From Frateuria_A sp049727805 (GTDB taxonomy: Bacteria; Pseudomonadota; Gammaproteobacteria; Xanthomonadales; Rhodanobacteraceae): 64,000 nucleotides of DNA. Every line of letters starts with the position of its first letter. Position 1 is the first letter of the stretch. The notes under the pieces are model-generated. The model saw only the letters and a list, made by a program, of their open reading frames with translations. It was not told the origin of the DNA and did no database searches. Location: positions 62,001 to 126,000 of the forward strand of contig NZ_JBCNYA010000001.1 in NCBI RefSeq assembly GCF_049727805.1, in the 5' to 3' direction. A program made the position numbers and the translations under genes. Below are positions 35,245 through 44,744 of this stretch, piece by piece.

Positions 35245-35499
35245 GAGATTTCGGCCGTCGCCGGCATGTTTCCGCTTCGATTTCGAACAGCGATTTTTCC
35301 GCAAGCGTGCCCATGGGTACGACACGGCCCATATCGCGTCCGAGGGCCAGTGGGCGTGGGACGAGGCACGGTTCCGGGCTTTCATGCGGAATGCAGCCTG
35401 CGTGCGCGCCGGGATGCGGAACAAGACAAGCGCCCCATACCTCTCCGTGAGCCGCGGGATCGGCCGGACCAGCGATCGAGCGCTCCGTGCACAATGCAT
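35245..35499. other. non-coding stretch upstream of GH3
   Basis: No gene or RNA recognised. The rightward frame into GH3 is open from the GTG at 35487 (within the operator region) but has no support as coding before 35574. The stretch is notably less GC-rich than its surroundings around 35280-35350. Confidence 0.5.
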
Positions 35500-35513
35500 T
35501 GACAGCGCTGTCA
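35500..35513. promoter_or_regulatory. LacI-type palindromic operator TGACAGCGCTGTCA
   Basis: A perfect 14-base palindrome centred on CG, 60 bases upstream of the GTG start of the GH3 gene. It shares the AGCGCT core of LacI-family operators but differs from the xyl-box-like site (TGTTAGCGCTAACA) and from the ATACGTAT sites, so it is probably read by another regulator. It is most likely the operator of the beta-glucosidase gene. Confidence 0.8.
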
Positions 35514-35573
35514 TTCCTGTCACCATGCGGTTTGTCGCGTGCCCCGACACGCCCGCCTGGGAGCTCCCCCGTC

Positions 35574-38141
35574 GTGCCTTCGTCGCCTCTGTCGCCGCCG
35601 ATCCTGTGTCGTTTCCTGCTGGCCGCATCACTTCTCGGCGTGCCGCCCATGGTTCCTGCTGCCACGCTGGCCGCCGATACCACCGTCCATCCCGGGATCT
35701 GGCCCAGGGGACACTCGCCACTGCCGCCCGATCCCGCACTCGAAGCGCGCATCGACGCGCTGATGGCGAAGATGTCGGTGGAGGACAAGGTCGGCCAGAT
35801 GATCCAGGCCGACATCAAGTACGTGACGCCCGAGGACGTGCGCAAGTACCGCCTCGGCTCCGTCCTGGCCGGCGGCAACTCCGGCCCCGACGGCGGCCAG
35901 TACGGCACCGCGGCGCAGTGGCAGAAGCTGTGCGATGCCTTCTACCAGGCTTCGATGGACACCACCGGCGGGCGCCTGGCGATCCCGGTGCTGTTCGGCA
36001 TCGATGCCGTGCATGGCCACAACAACCTGGTCGGCAGCACGCTGTTCCCGCAGAACGTGGGCCTGGGCGCCACGCGCGATCCGAAACTGATCCATGAGAT
36101 CGGCAAGGTCACTGCGCTCGAACTGCGCGCCAGCGGTTTCAACTGGACCTTCGCGCCCACGCTTACGGTGCCGCAGGACGAACGCTGGGGCCGCGCCTAC
36201 GAGGGCTACTCGCAGAACCCGCCGCTGGTCGCGCGCTATGCAAGCGCGATAGTGGCGGGGTTGGAAGGCCGGCCCGGCACGCCGCAATTCCTGGATGCCA
36301 ACCACGTGATCGCCACCGCCAAGCATTTCGTCGGCGACGGCGGCACGCACAACGGCAAGGATCAGGGCGATGCCCAGGTGCCCGAGACCGTACTGCGCGA
36401 CGTCCATGCCGTCGGCTATCCGCCGGCGATCGCGGCCGGCGTGCAGGTGGTGATGGTGTCCTTCTCCAGCTGGAACGGCGTGAAGATGGCCGGCAACAAG
36501 GGCCTGATCACCGACGTGCTGAAGGGGCGCATGGGCTTCGACGGCATCGTGCTCGGCGACTGGAACGCGCACGGCCAGGTGCCCGGTTGCAACAACGAGG
36601 ACTGCCCGGCGGCCTACAACGCCGGGCTGGATATGTTCGAAGCGCCCGATTCGTGGAAGGGCGTGTACGTCAACACGCTGGCCGAAGTGAAGAAGGGCGT
36701 GATCCCGATGAGCCGCGTGGACGACGCGGTCCGCCGCATTCTGCGGGTGAAGCTGCGGCTGGGCATGTTCGAGGCCGGTCCGCCTTCGGCCAACCCGCTA
36801 GTGGCGCGCTCGGCGCAGGTGATCGGCAGCCCGATGCATCGCGCGCTGGCGCGGCGCGCGGTGCGCGAATCGCTGGTGCTTTTGAAGAACCACGGCGGCG
36901 TGCTGCCGATCGATCCGCGCAAGCATGTGCTGGTGACCGGCGACGGCGCCGACGACATCTCCAAGCAGAACGGTGGCTGGACGCTGACCTGGCAGGGCAC
37001 CGGCCTGACCAACGCCGACTTCCCGGGCGCCACCTCGATCTGGCAGGGGATACGCCAGCAGGTGCAGGCTGCCGGCGGCAGCGCCGAGCTGGCGGCCGAT
37101 GGTCGTTACAAGCACAAGCCCGACGTCGCCATCGTGGTGTTCGGCGAGGATCCCTACGCCGAGTTCCAGGGCGACCTGCCCAACCTGGCCTACCGTCCCG
37201 GCGACGACCACGACCTGGAGCTGCTGCGTCGCCTGCGCGGGGAGGGCGTGCCGGTGGTGGGGGTGTTCCTCACCGGCCGGCCGCTGTGGATGAACCGCGA
37301 GATCAACGCCGCCGACGCCTTCGTGGTGGCCTGGCTGCCGGGCACCGAAGGGGAGGGCGTCGCCGACGTGCTGCTGCGCACCGCGGACGGCCGCATCGCG
37401 CACGACTTCCACGGCAAGCTCGCCTACGCCTGGCCGCGCACGGCGGCGCAGATTCCCGTGGCTGCAGCGGCGCGCGGCGAGGCGCCGCAATATCCGTACG
37501 GCTTCGGCCTGACCTATGCCGACCGCGACACGTCCGCGCCGCTGCCCGAGATCGCCGGCGTGGACCTGAGCCACGCCCGTGCCGGCATCTACTTCAGCCA
37601 CGGCAAGCCGGCGCAGGGCTTCACGCTGCGCCTGACCGGCGCCGACGGCGCGACCGCGGACGTCACCGGCACACCCGCGGCTACCGGCGACGGCAGTCTT
37701 CGCGTCGGCGCCTTCGACTACAAGGCACAGGAGGACGCCCGTGCCCTGGCCTGGTCCGGCGATGGCGGCGCGCGCGCGGCGCTGGTTGCACCCGCGCCGC
37801 TGGATGTGGAGCGCGAGACCAACGGCGACGTGCTGCTGGTCACCACGCTGCGCATCGAATCGCTGTCGCCACAGGGCGCGGCGATCGGCGTGACCTGCGG
37901 CGACGGCTGCGGTGCGCAGGTGCCGGTGGGTGACCAGCTGGCGACCCTGCCGCATGGCCAGTGGCTGCGCGTGGGCATTCCGCTCAAGTGCTTCGGTGAG
38001 GCCGGCGCCGACATGACCCGGCTGGACCGGCCCTTCGTATGGACTGGTTATCCGGGCGGGCGGATCGACCTCACCGAGGTCTCTCTCGGCACCGTCGCGG
38101 ACCAGACGCTTGCCTGCCACGGCCAGTCCGCCAAGCCATGA
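35574..38141 (+). CDS. GH3 exo-1,4-beta-glucosidase (ExoP/CelD-like), periplasmic
   Basis: About 855 residues with a signal peptide (PPILCRFLLAASLLGVPPMVPAATLA). Domain 1 has MSVEDKVGQMIQADIKYV, PVLFGIDAVHGHNNLVGSTLFPQNVGLGA, WTFAPTLTVPQDERWGRAYEGY, AKHFVGDGGTHNGKDQGD, and the nucleophile Asp in FDGIVLGDWNAHGQ. Domain 2 contains LLKNHGGVLPID, VTGDGADDISKQNGGWTLTWQG and VVFGEDPYAEFQGD. The C-terminal ~190 residues form the jelly-roll ExoP-type domain seen in marine and Xanthomonas beta-glucan exohydrolases. Family knowledge points to glucose release from beta-1,4 or mixed-link glucans, unlike the alpha-glucan neighbours. The GTG at 35574 follows GGGAG and leaves the palindrome outside the gene; a GTG at 35487 would place the operator inside it. 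Confidence 0.9.
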   Translation: MPSSPLSPPILCRFLLAASLLGVPPMVPAATLAADTTVHPGIWPRGHSPLPPDPALEARIDALMAKMSVEDKVGQMIQADIKYVTPEDVRKYRLGSVLAGGNSGPDGGQYGTAAQWQKLCDAFYQASMDTTGGRLAIPVLFGIDAVHGHNNLVGSTLFPQNVGLGATRDPKLIHEIGKVTALELRASGFNWTFAPTLTVPQDERWGRAYEGYSQNPPLVARYASAIVAGLEGRPGTPQFLDANHVIATAKHFVGDGGTHNGKDQGDAQVPETVLRDVHAVGYPPAIAAGVQVVMVSFSSWNGVKMAGNKGLITDVLKGRMGFDGIVLGDWNAHGQVPGCNNEDCPAAYNAGLDMFEAPDSWKGVYVNTLAEVKKGVIPMSRVDDAVRRILRVKLRLGMFEAGPPSANPLVARSAQVIGSPMHRALARRAVRESLVLLKNHGGVLPIDPRKHVLVTGDGADDISKQNGGWTLTWQGTGLTNADFPGATSIWQGIRQQVQAAGGSAELAADGRYKHKPDVAIVVFGEDPYAEFQGDLPNLAYRPGDDHDLELLRRLRGEGVPVVGVFLTGRPLWMNREINAADAFVVAWLPGTEGEGVADVLLRTADGRIAHDFHGKLAYAWPRTAAQIPVAAAARGEAPQYPYGFGLTYADRDTSAPLPEIAGVDLSHARAGIYFSHGKPAQGFTLRLTGADGATADVTGTPAATGDGSLRVGAFDYKAQEDARALAWSGDGGARAALVAPAPLDVERETNGDVLLVTTLRIESLSPQGAAIGVTCGDGCGAQVPVGDQLATLPHGQWLRVGIPLKCFGEAGADMTRLDRPFVWTGYPGGRIDLTEVSLGTVADQTLACHGQSAKP

Positions 38142-38318
38142 ATGCCATTGCTCTTGCGCCCGCGGCTGTCCACGCATGGTCACCTGTGCCGTGGGCGATC
38201 TGCCGGGCCTCCGTGCACGGGTCGGGCAGATGCCGGGACCATGCCGGACCGAGCGGATTGGGTTCCGATCGGGCGACGGTAGGCGCGTAGGGCTATCGTC
38301 GGTTAGCGGCCGCAGATG

Positions 38319-38342
38319 CTTCCCCGCCGGGACGGGGAAGCA
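38319..38342. repeat. hairpin between convergent GH3 and GH13 genes
   Basis: GCTTCCCCG ... CGGGGAAGC arms at 38319-38327 and 38334-38342 enclose a 6-base loop. No T-tract. The surrounding 259-base gap (38142-38400) holds no gene that I can support. Confidence 0.6.
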
Positions 38343-38400
38343 ACGGGTTACGGCCGTGCATCCAGTGCGGTTGCCCGTACCGCACCGGCCCCGTCCCTTC

Positions 38401-40413
38401 TCACTGCGCCAGGATGGCGCCGTAATGGCCGTTCACGCTGAGCGTGACCTGGCCGTTCTGCACCGTGTACGAGGTACCGGAAATCTGGTCGACCAGGTGG
38501 CTGCCGTTGGTCACGCTCAACTGCCACACCGGCACGGTCACCGAATGCGTGACCGAATCGTTGTTGAGCACCACCGCGATGCGGTTCGAGGCATCGAAGC
38601 GGCCGTAGGCGTACAGCTTCGAGGCATCCTCGGTGAGCAGGGTCATGAACGAGCCGGTGCGCAGGGCCGGGTAGGCGTTGCGGATCGCGATCAGCTTGTT
38701 CGCCAGCGCCACCGCGCTGTTGGTCGAGGTGCCCACGGTCCAGTCGAAGGTGCGGCGGTTGTCCGGGTCGGCGCCGCCCTGCATGCCGTACTCGTCGCCG
38801 TAGTAGATGGTCGGTGTGCCGACGTAGGTCATCTGGAAGATCAGCGCGAGATAGGTCTTCCAGATGTCGCCGCCGGCACGGGTGCCGAAGCGCGTGGTGT
38901 CGTGGCTGCCCAGCGCATTGCTCATGGTCTGCTGGACGTTGGTGGGGTAGTTGGCGCGCGTGCCGCGCAGCCAGCTGTCGAACTGGCTCGCCGGAATGGA
39001 GGCGGCGCCGTTGCCGTAGTCGTGTCCGGTGATCCACTCCGAAACCGGCTGCATGAAGCCGTCGTAGTTCATCGCACCGTCCCATTCCTTGCCATCGTCG
39101 GTCCACGGGCCGGCGTTGCCCCAGAACTCGCCCAGGATCTCGGCGTTGGGATTGACCGATTTCACCGCGGTGCGCAGCTCGGCCATGATCTGGTGGTTGG
39201 TCGCGTCCGAGCCGTCGCCGCCGTTCGCGTCCAGGTATTGCGCGGCATCCAGACGCCAGCCGTCGATCGAGTAGGGCGTCTTCAGGTAGGTCTTCACCAC
39301 CGAGGTGGCGCTGCCGTAGATCGCGTTGCGCACGGCCGAGCCACTGGACCCGTAGTTGAGCTTGGGCATGCTCGCGATGCCGAAGAAGCCCGAGTAGCTG
39401 TTCGGCCAGGCCTGGAAGGTATACCAGCTGTAGTAGCTGCTCGACTGCGACTCATAGGCGCCGGTCACGCTCGACCAGTGGTAGCGGTCGAACCAGGCCG
39501 AGGTGTCGCCGGTGTGGTTGAACACGCCATCCAGGATCACGTAGCCGCGCGGACCGTTGGTGCTGCTGTGCACGTCGCCGATCAGCGTCTGCAGCGTGGT
39601 GCTGGTGCCGAAGGCGGGATCGACCTTGAGGTAATCCTCGGTGTCGTACTTGTGGTTGGTCGGCGAGAGGAAGATCGGGTTGAGGTAGAGGATGTTCGCG
39701 CCCAGCGTGTTCTTGATGTAGCCGAGCTTCTGGTCGACGCCGGCCAGGTCGCCGCCGAAGAACACAGCGCTGTTGCAGCCGCCGACGTTGGACACCACGC
39801 TGGAACCCCAGGCGTGCTTCTCGGTGGCGCAGCCGGCGTAGGTGTACTGGCCGTTGGTGACGTCGTTGACGGTGTTGCCGTTGTAGAAGCGGTCGGGGAA
39901 GACCTGGTAGATCACGCCGTTCTTCATCCACGCCGGCGTGGTGAAGCCGGGCACGATGAAGAAGTCGCCGGAGGACGGCTCGGACGAGCTGGCGCCTGCG
40001 GCGTTGAGCCAGGCGGTGGCGCTGCCGTCGTTGACCTGGAAGCGGTAGTACTTCTCCGAGGCGCTGGCCGGCACCGTGCCCTTCCAGAAGTCGAAGTTGC
40101 CGGTGGCGTCATTGGCCGACCAGCTCATCGCCACCCAGTGGAACTGGCCGTCGGCGCTGTCGTAGTACTTGATGTTGGCGCTGGTGATGTCGCCCTTGAA
40201 GGTGCGCAGCGTCAGTGTCACCGCCTGGGCGGCCGTCGGCTCGACGTGGTTGTCGTACAGCGGCCCCTGGTCGTGGAACAGGCCGTTCCATTCGACGTTG
40301 TTGTCGTTGCTCGCCGCCAGCAGGGCAGTCGAGGGCAAGGCATAGAGCGCCATGGCCGCGAGGATCGCGGCGGTGGTCTTCCAGCGGCGGATCGTCCGTT
40401 CGTCATTGCGCAT
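38401..40413 (-). CDS. secreted GH13 alpha-amylase/neopullulanase-like enzyme
   Basis: A 670-residue exported protein starting MRNDERTIRRWKTTAAILAAMALYALPSTALLAA (signal peptide). Residues about 45-165 form an N-terminal sandwich (VEWNGLFHDQGPLYDNHVEPTAAQAVTLTLRTFKGD...) like CBM34-type domains of GH13_20 enzymes. The barrel has WMKNGVIYQVFPDRFYNGN, ANILYLNPIFLSPTNHKYDTEDYLKVD, ILDGVFNHTG, nucleophile in IDGWRLDAAQYLD, acid Glu in EILGEFWGNAG, and NALGSHDTTR. A strong AGGA site precedes the ATG at 40413, so the longer frame (MFTAWEERG) is rejected. It should cleave alpha-1,4 (and perhaps alpha-1,6) links of maltodextrins outside the cytoplasm. It follows the GH31 gene by a palindrome-containing 118-base gap. 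Confidence 0.9.
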   Translation of the reverse strand: MRNDERTIRRWKTTAAILAAMALYALPSTALLAASNDNNVEWNGLFHDQGPLYDNHVEPTAAQAVTLTLRTFKGDITSANIKYYDSADGQFHWVAMSWSANDATGNFDFWKGTVPASASEKYYRFQVNDGSATAWLNAAGASSSEPSSGDFFIVPGFTTPAWMKNGVIYQVFPDRFYNGNTVNDVTNGQYTYAGCATEKHAWGSSVVSNVGGCNSAVFFGGDLAGVDQKLGYIKNTLGANILYLNPIFLSPTNHKYDTEDYLKVDPAFGTSTTLQTLIGDVHSSTNGPRGYVILDGVFNHTGDTSAWFDRYHWSSVTGAYESQSSSYYSWYTFQAWPNSYSGFFGIASMPKLNYGSSGSAVRNAIYGSATSVVKTYLKTPYSIDGWRLDAAQYLDANGGDGSDATNHQIMAELRTAVKSVNPNAEILGEFWGNAGPWTDDGKEWDGAMNYDGFMQPVSEWITGHDYGNGAASIPASQFDSWLRGTRANYPTNVQQTMSNALGSHDTTRFGTRAGGDIWKTYLALIFQMTYVGTPTIYYGDEYGMQGGADPDNRRTFDWTVGTSTNSAVALANKLIAIRNAYPALRTGSFMTLLTEDASKLYAYGRFDASNRIAVVLNNDSVTHSVTVPVWQLSVTNGSHLVDQISGTSYTVQNGQVTLSVNGHYGAILAQ

Positions 40414-40442
40414 GCCACGTTCCTCCCAGGCGGTGAACATGA

Positions 40443-40496
40443 GGGTCGTCCGGCTCTCGCGGCCGTCATTCCCGCGAACGCGGGAACGACGACCCT
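40443..40496. repeat. REP-like nested palindrome (ATTCCCGCG type)
   Basis: Inner arms 40464-40475 (CGTCATTCCCGC) and 40480-40491 are inverted with one mismatch, and outer GGGTCGTC (40443-40450) and GACGACCC (40489-40496) are also complementary. The ATTCCCGCGAACGCGGGAA core is a common dispersed repeat in proteobacteria. It sits between the GH31 and GH13 genes. Confidence 0.7.
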
Positions 40497-40531
40497 GTGG
40501 ACCATGGGCCGGACGGCAAAAACGCTGCGGC

Positions 40532-42907
40532 TTACTTTTTCACGTCGAGCGTGACGGTCAGGGCGTGGCCGGCGGCCACCCGCACCCAGGTCACCGGGCC
40601 GAAGCGGTCCTTGCCCACTGCCCAGCCGTCGTCGCCGGACGCGCGCAGGGCGTCGACCCCGTCGAAGGCTTCCAGCGCCCGGCCGCTGCTGCGCACGGCC
40701 TCGGCCGCTTGCCCGTGGAACTTCAGCAACCACGACTTCAGCGCGGGCTTGTAACTGCCCTGCGGCGCGGCGATGGCGAAGCTCACGGTATCGCCGTGCG
40801 CCTGCATCCGCATCGACTGCAGGAAGTATTCGCCCTGCTCGTAGCCGTAGGTCCTGCCGTCGTCGTCGTAGTAATCGAACTGGCTGCCGTCGGCGGCGGG
40901 GAACAGTTCCACCTCGAGTTCGGTGAGCGGGCGCTGGCCGACGTAGTCCATCGGCGGCGCCATCGGGATGATCGCGCCTTCGCGGACGTACAGCGGAATG
41001 TCGCTCCAGTGCGTGGCGTCGGCCTGGTGCTCGATGGTGCGGCCGCCCTCATAGCGCTTGCCGCTGAACCAGTCGATCCACTCGCCCGCGGGCAGGTAGA
41101 CCGGCTTGGCCGTCTGGCCTTCATCGACCACCGGCGAGACCAGCAGGCTGTCGCCGAACAGCCAGGCGTCAACGTCGTTGCGCAGGTTGGCGTCGTGCGG
41201 CCAGTCGAACAGCAGCGGGCGGACCAGGCCGATGCCGGTGGCGCGACGCTGGTGCTCGTAGCTGTAGATGTAGGGGATCAGCGACTGACGCAGGCGGATC
41301 GCGTCGGTCGCGGCCTTCTCGGCGACCGCGCCGTACACCCACGGCTGGCGGTGCTGGCCGAGTTCGCCATGCACGCGGAACACCGGCGTGAACGCACCGA
41401 ACTGGATCCAGCGCGCGTAGTTCTCCGGGGTCGGCGTGCCGCCCTTGAAGCCGCCGCCGTCCATGCCCCACTGCATCGCGCCGACGTTGATGGCGCTCAG
41501 CATGCGCTGGCGCTGGCCGGCCATGGAAGCGAAACCGGTACGGATGTCGCCCGACCACAGGCCGTAGGCGTAGCGCTGGGCGCCGAGGTAGAAGTTGCGG
41601 TTGAGTGACCACACGCGCAGGTCGGAGATGGCGCGCTGGCCGTCGTAGAGCGCGCGCTGCATGTCCATGTGCTGCAGGTCGACGGCGACGTCGTCAGCCT
41701 CGTCGTTCCACCAGCCCACGATGCCGGTTTCGAAGGAATGCTTCAGCGCGGCGTTGAAGAACCAGGCGCGTGCGGCCGGATCGGCGAAGTCGAGCTCGCG
41801 CACGGTCTTGCCGGAGAAGTAGTCCGGCGCCGGGTCGCTCTGCGCCAGCCAGTAGCCGTGCTCGCTGGCCTCGCGGCCCTCGACGGTGTCCACGTGGATG
41901 CGCGGCTTCATGATGCCGGTCAGGTGCACGCCCTGGGCGTCGAGCAGGGACTTGAGCTTGCCGCTGTCGCCGTCGGGAAACTTGTGCTCGTTCCAGCGGA
42001 ACTCGCCGTAGTTGTCCTCGCCCCAGGCCTTCCAGTCGAAGTCGAGGGTGAAGTTGTCCAGCGGGATGTGGCGCTCGCGGTAGCCGTGGACGATGTCCAG
42101 CAGTTCCTTCTCGTCGATGCCCCACTGGCTGTTGGTGAAGCCCATCGCCCACTTCGGGAACAGCGGGCTGCGGCCGCTGACCTGCGCCAGCGCGCCGAAG
42201 ATCGCGTGCGGGTTGCCGAGGAAGACGTAATAGTCGAGGCCGCCGTCGAACATGCGCGCGTCGATGCGCGTGTCACCCAGCGCGATCTGGCCGCCGACGC
42301 CGTCGACCAGCACGCCGTAGCCGGCGGTGCTCCACACGAACGGCGCACCGGCGTGGCCCTGCTCGCCGGCGGTGACCGGGCGATAGCCGTCGCGCAGCAG
42401 GCCGGCGGTGGCCGGCTCGACGGCGTCGAAGCCACCGATGCCGTACATCGGCTCGCCCTTGGCGTGGATCAGGCTCAGCCGGCCGTGACCCAGCGAGGGC
42501 AGGGCGAACTGGCGCAGCAGCGGCGGCTGGCCCGGCACGCCGATGCGCAGTTCGCCGTGCTGCTTGTCCCACACCGCGTCCAACTGCGCCGAATGCAGGC
42601 GTGCGCCGCCGGCGTCCTGGGAAACCTCCGCAACCGGCCGGGTCGAGGCCTGCGGCGCAGGATCGATCACGATCGTCGGCGCGCTCACATGGCCGGCCTT
42701 GCGGAACTGCACGTGCAGCGTGCCGGGCGCGGTCAGCTCGACGCGGACGGTATCGGCACCGAGCGTGATGTCGAACCCGGGAGCGGCCGGCGTGAGGGAA
42801 GCGGACCTGGCCGGCGCAACGTGCGCCCGGGCCTGGGAAAGCGATGCAGCAGCGGAAGAAGGGGACACCAGCGATACTCCGACGACTAACAACGTGATCG
42901 GCCCCAT
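40532..42907 (-). CDS. GH31 alpha-glucosidase, exported
   Basis: A 791-residue GH31 enzyme with an N-terminal hydrophobic signal (MGPITLLVVGVSLVSPSSAAA). It contains PKWAMGFTNSQWGI, LDNFTLDFDWKAWGEDNYGEFRWN, the nucleophile Asp in GIVGWWNDEADDV (about residue 400), WSGDIRTGFASMAGQ, GGFKGGTPTPENYARWIQFGAFTPVFRVHGE, the FGDSLLVSPVVDEG strand, and a C-terminal beta-sandwich. Family role: exo-hydrolysis of alpha-1,4/1,6-linked glucose from oligosaccharides. The open frame extends to 43162 but its first part reads through the operator at 42998-43011 (as MNTYAH), so the start at 42907 is preferred. The operator lies 91 bases upstream, so this gene heads its own leftward unit. Confidence 0.9.
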   Translation of the reverse strand: MGPITLLVVGVSLVSPSSAAASLSQARAHVAPARSASLTPAAPGFDITLGADTVRVELTAPGTLHVQFRKAGHVSAPTIVIDPAPQASTRPVAEVSQDAGGARLHSAQLDAVWDKQHGELRIGVPGQPPLLRQFALPSLGHGRLSLIHAKGEPMYGIGGFDAVEPATAGLLRDGYRPVTAGEQGHAGAPFVWSTAGYGVLVDGVGGQIALGDTRIDARMFDGGLDYYVFLGNPHAIFGALAQVSGRSPLFPKWAMGFTNSQWGIDEKELLDIVHGYRERHIPLDNFTLDFDWKAWGEDNYGEFRWNEHKFPDGDSGKLKSLLDAQGVHLTGIMKPRIHVDTVEGREASEHGYWLAQSDPAPDYFSGKTVRELDFADPAARAWFFNAALKHSFETGIVGWWNDEADDVAVDLQHMDMQRALYDGQRAISDLRVWSLNRNFYLGAQRYAYGLWSGDIRTGFASMAGQRQRMLSAINVGAMQWGMDGGGFKGGTPTPENYARWIQFGAFTPVFRVHGELGQHRQPWVYGAVAEKAATDAIRLRQSLIPYIYSYEHQRRATGIGLVRPLLFDWPHDANLRNDVDAWLFGDSLLVSPVVDEGQTAKPVYLPAGEWIDWFSGKRYEGGRTIEHQADATHWSDIPLYVREGAIIPMAPPMDYVGQRPLTELEVELFPAADGSQFDYYDDDGRTYGYEQGEYFLQSMRMQAHGDTVSFAIAAPQGSYKPALKSWLLKFHGQAAEAVRSSGRALEAFDGVDALRASGDDGWAVGKDRFGPVTWVRVAAGHALTVTLDVKK

Positions 42908-42997
42908 TGACGCGCGCTTGAGCTTTGTGAAGAGCGCGTGCAGGCGATCGAAGCCGGGCCCATAGTAGGGTCGGCGGCGCGCGGCGCAACACCCGTG

Positions 42998-43011
42998 TGC
43001 ATACGTATTCA
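42998..43011 (-). promoter_or_regulatory. maltodextrin-regulon operator, copy 2
   Basis: TGAATACGTATGCA on the minus strand, identical to the copies at 34127 and 49434, placed 91 bases upstream of the GH31 start and 164 bases downstream of the end of the preceding GH13 gene. It faces the GH31 gene in the same orientation as the other copies face theirs. Confidence 0.85.
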
Positions 43012-43175
43012 TGTGTGACATGACGCGGTTTTCCGATGGTGCGGCGCACGATCCGCCAGCACGGGTGGTAGGGGACAAACGGACTCGGCCGTACGCGCAT
43101 CCAGGACCGTTTTTCGCGCGCCGAAGACCTCTGTCGCCGAGCTGTGGGTGCTGCCTGCGCACGACATCAGACCGC

Positions 43176-44744
43176 TCACTGCAGCACCACCGAAGCGTAG
43201 GCGGGCAGATGCAATTGCCCTGCGGTGATCCGGGTGTCGGGTTCGCTGGCGTGGCTTATCTGGCTGAAGTGCGCGAGCGGACCGGCCAGCTTCAATGTCT
43301 GTGGCGTGCGCGAAAGGTTGTGCACGACCAGCACCCTGTCGCCGGCATCCGCCAGCTCCCAGGCGGCAAGATGGGGATCGGCGATGGCCGGCACGCTGAG
43401 GGCGCCGTCGCGCAGCACGGCCGATTCGCGGCGCCAGTCGATCAGCATGCGGTACCAGGCCAGCAGCGAATGCGGGTCATCCCGCTGGACATCCACCGAC
43501 ACGTCCGGGCCGTCGCCCGCGCTGAAGCGCTTCCAGCGACTCTCGCCGGGGCCGGTCGGATCGCGATGCCAACGCATCGGTTCGCGCAGGTCCGGATCGG
43601 GCTTGCGTCCGCGCATGCCCAGTTCCTCGCCGTAATAGATGAATGGCTGGCCGGGCAGGGTAAGCAGCATCGCCGCGGCCGTACGCATGTGCTGCGTGTT
43701 GCCGTCGAGCTGGCTCATCACCCGTTCCTGGTCGTGGTTGGAGAGGAACGGCGCGTCCTGTCCGGCCGGGATGGACGTGGCGATGCGCTCGAGCAGGTCG
43801 CCGAGTCCGCCGTTGCGTTCGCTGCGGGCGCTCTCGATCAACTGCGTGGCGAGCGGGAAATCGAACACCGCATCGAGCGGGCCATACCAGGGCGCCAACT
43901 GCTTCGGTTCGTCGCGGGTCACCTCGCCGACCAGGTACACACCCGGGCGCGCGGTCCTCATCGCGTCGTGGAAGGCGCTCCACCAGGCCAGGTTCCGGCG
44001 CAGCAGGGCCGGGTCGTCGACCGTGGCGGCGAAATCCTCGTAGACATGCCGCGCCGCGTCGAGGCGGAAGCCGTCCACGCCGCGGGCGAGCCAGTAGCGG
44101 CCGATGTCGATGACTTCCTTGCGCACGGCGGGTGTGTCGAAGTCCAGGTCCGGCATCTCGCTCGTGAAGATGCCCAGGTAATGCTGCTTGCCCAGCGCGT
44201 GCCAGGCCTGCCCGCCGGTGGCGCTCTTCGCATCGAGATCCGTGCCGGGGCTGGCCCAGCCATACCAGGCGTGGTGCGGGTCGGCCGGGTCGCGCGCGGC
44301 GAGAAACCATGGGTGGCGATCGCTGGTGTGGTTGACCACCAGGTCCATGATCACGCGGATGCCGCGTGCGTGCGCGGCATCCAGCAGGCGATCGAAGTCG
44401 GCCAGCGTGCCGTACTGCGGATTGATCGCGCGGTAGTCGGTGACGTCGTAGCCGTGGTAGCTGGGCGAGGGATTGATCGGCATCAGCCAGATACCGTCGA
44501 CGCCGAGCGACTTGAGGTAGTCGAGTTTTTCGGTGATGCCGTTGAGGTCGCCGACGCCGTCGCCGTCGCTGTCGCGCCAGGCACGCACGAAGATCTCGTA
44601 CCAGACGCCCGAGCGGGAAGCGGCGGGCGCCTCGGCATGGACACGCTCCTCCGGGGCGCGGTAATAACTGGCCGCGATGCCGGTGGCGGGTAGCAGCACG
44701 GCGAGCAGCGCCGCGGCGAGGATCGGTTGCCAGCGGGGATGCAT
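43176..44744 (-). CDS. GH13 alpha-amylase/glucosidase-type enzyme, exported
   Basis: A 522-residue GH13 protein with a signal peptide (ILAAALLAVLLPATGIA). Motifs are VWYEIFVRAWRDSDGDGVGDLNGITEKLDYL (calcium loop DSDGDGVGD), GIWLMPINPSPSYHGYDVTDYRAIN, VIMDLVVNHTSDRHPWF, nucleophile in GVDGFRLDAARHVYED, acid in VYLVGEVTRDE, and FLSNHDQERVMSQ. The C-terminal ~90 residues are a small beta-domain. It probably converts maltodextrins to smaller sugars in the periplasm. The ATG shares one base with the stop of the halogenase gene (TGATG), so the two are translationally coupled. Confidence 0.9.
   Translation of the reverse strand: MHPRWQPILAAALLAVLLPATGIAASYYRAPEERVHAEAPAASRSGVWYEIFVRAWRDSDGDGVGDLNGITEKLDYLKSLGVDGIWLMPINPSPSYHGYDVTDYRAINPQYGTLADFDRLLDAAHARGIRVIMDLVVNHTSDRHPWFLAARDPADPHHAWYGWASPGTDLDAKSATGGQAWHALGKQHYLGIFTSEMPDLDFDTPAVRKEVIDIGRYWLARGVDGFRLDAARHVYEDFAATVDDPALLRRNLAWWSAFHDAMRTARPGVYLVGEVTRDEPKQLAPWYGPLDAVFDFPLATQLIESARSERNGGLGDLLERIATSIPAGQDAPFLSNHDQERVMSQLDGNTQHMRTAAAMLLTLPGQPFIYYGEELGMRGRKPDPDLREPMRWHRDPTGPGESRWKRFSAGDGPDVSVDVQRDDPHSLLAWYRMLIDWRRESAVLRDGALSVPAIADPHLAAWELADAGDRVLVVHNLSRTPQTLKLAGPLAHFSQISHASEPDTRITAGQLHLPAYASVVLQ

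Noticed and set aside
35487..35573. Earlier GTG start for the beta-glucan GH3
   Set aside because: It would put the perfect palindromic operator inside the gene; the GTG at 35574 has a better ribosome site and starts the signal peptide.
42907..43162. Upstream extension of GH31 starting at 43162 or through MNTYAH
   Set aside because: The extension reads through the operator and has no signal-peptide character; the start at 42907 gives a normal exported enzyme.
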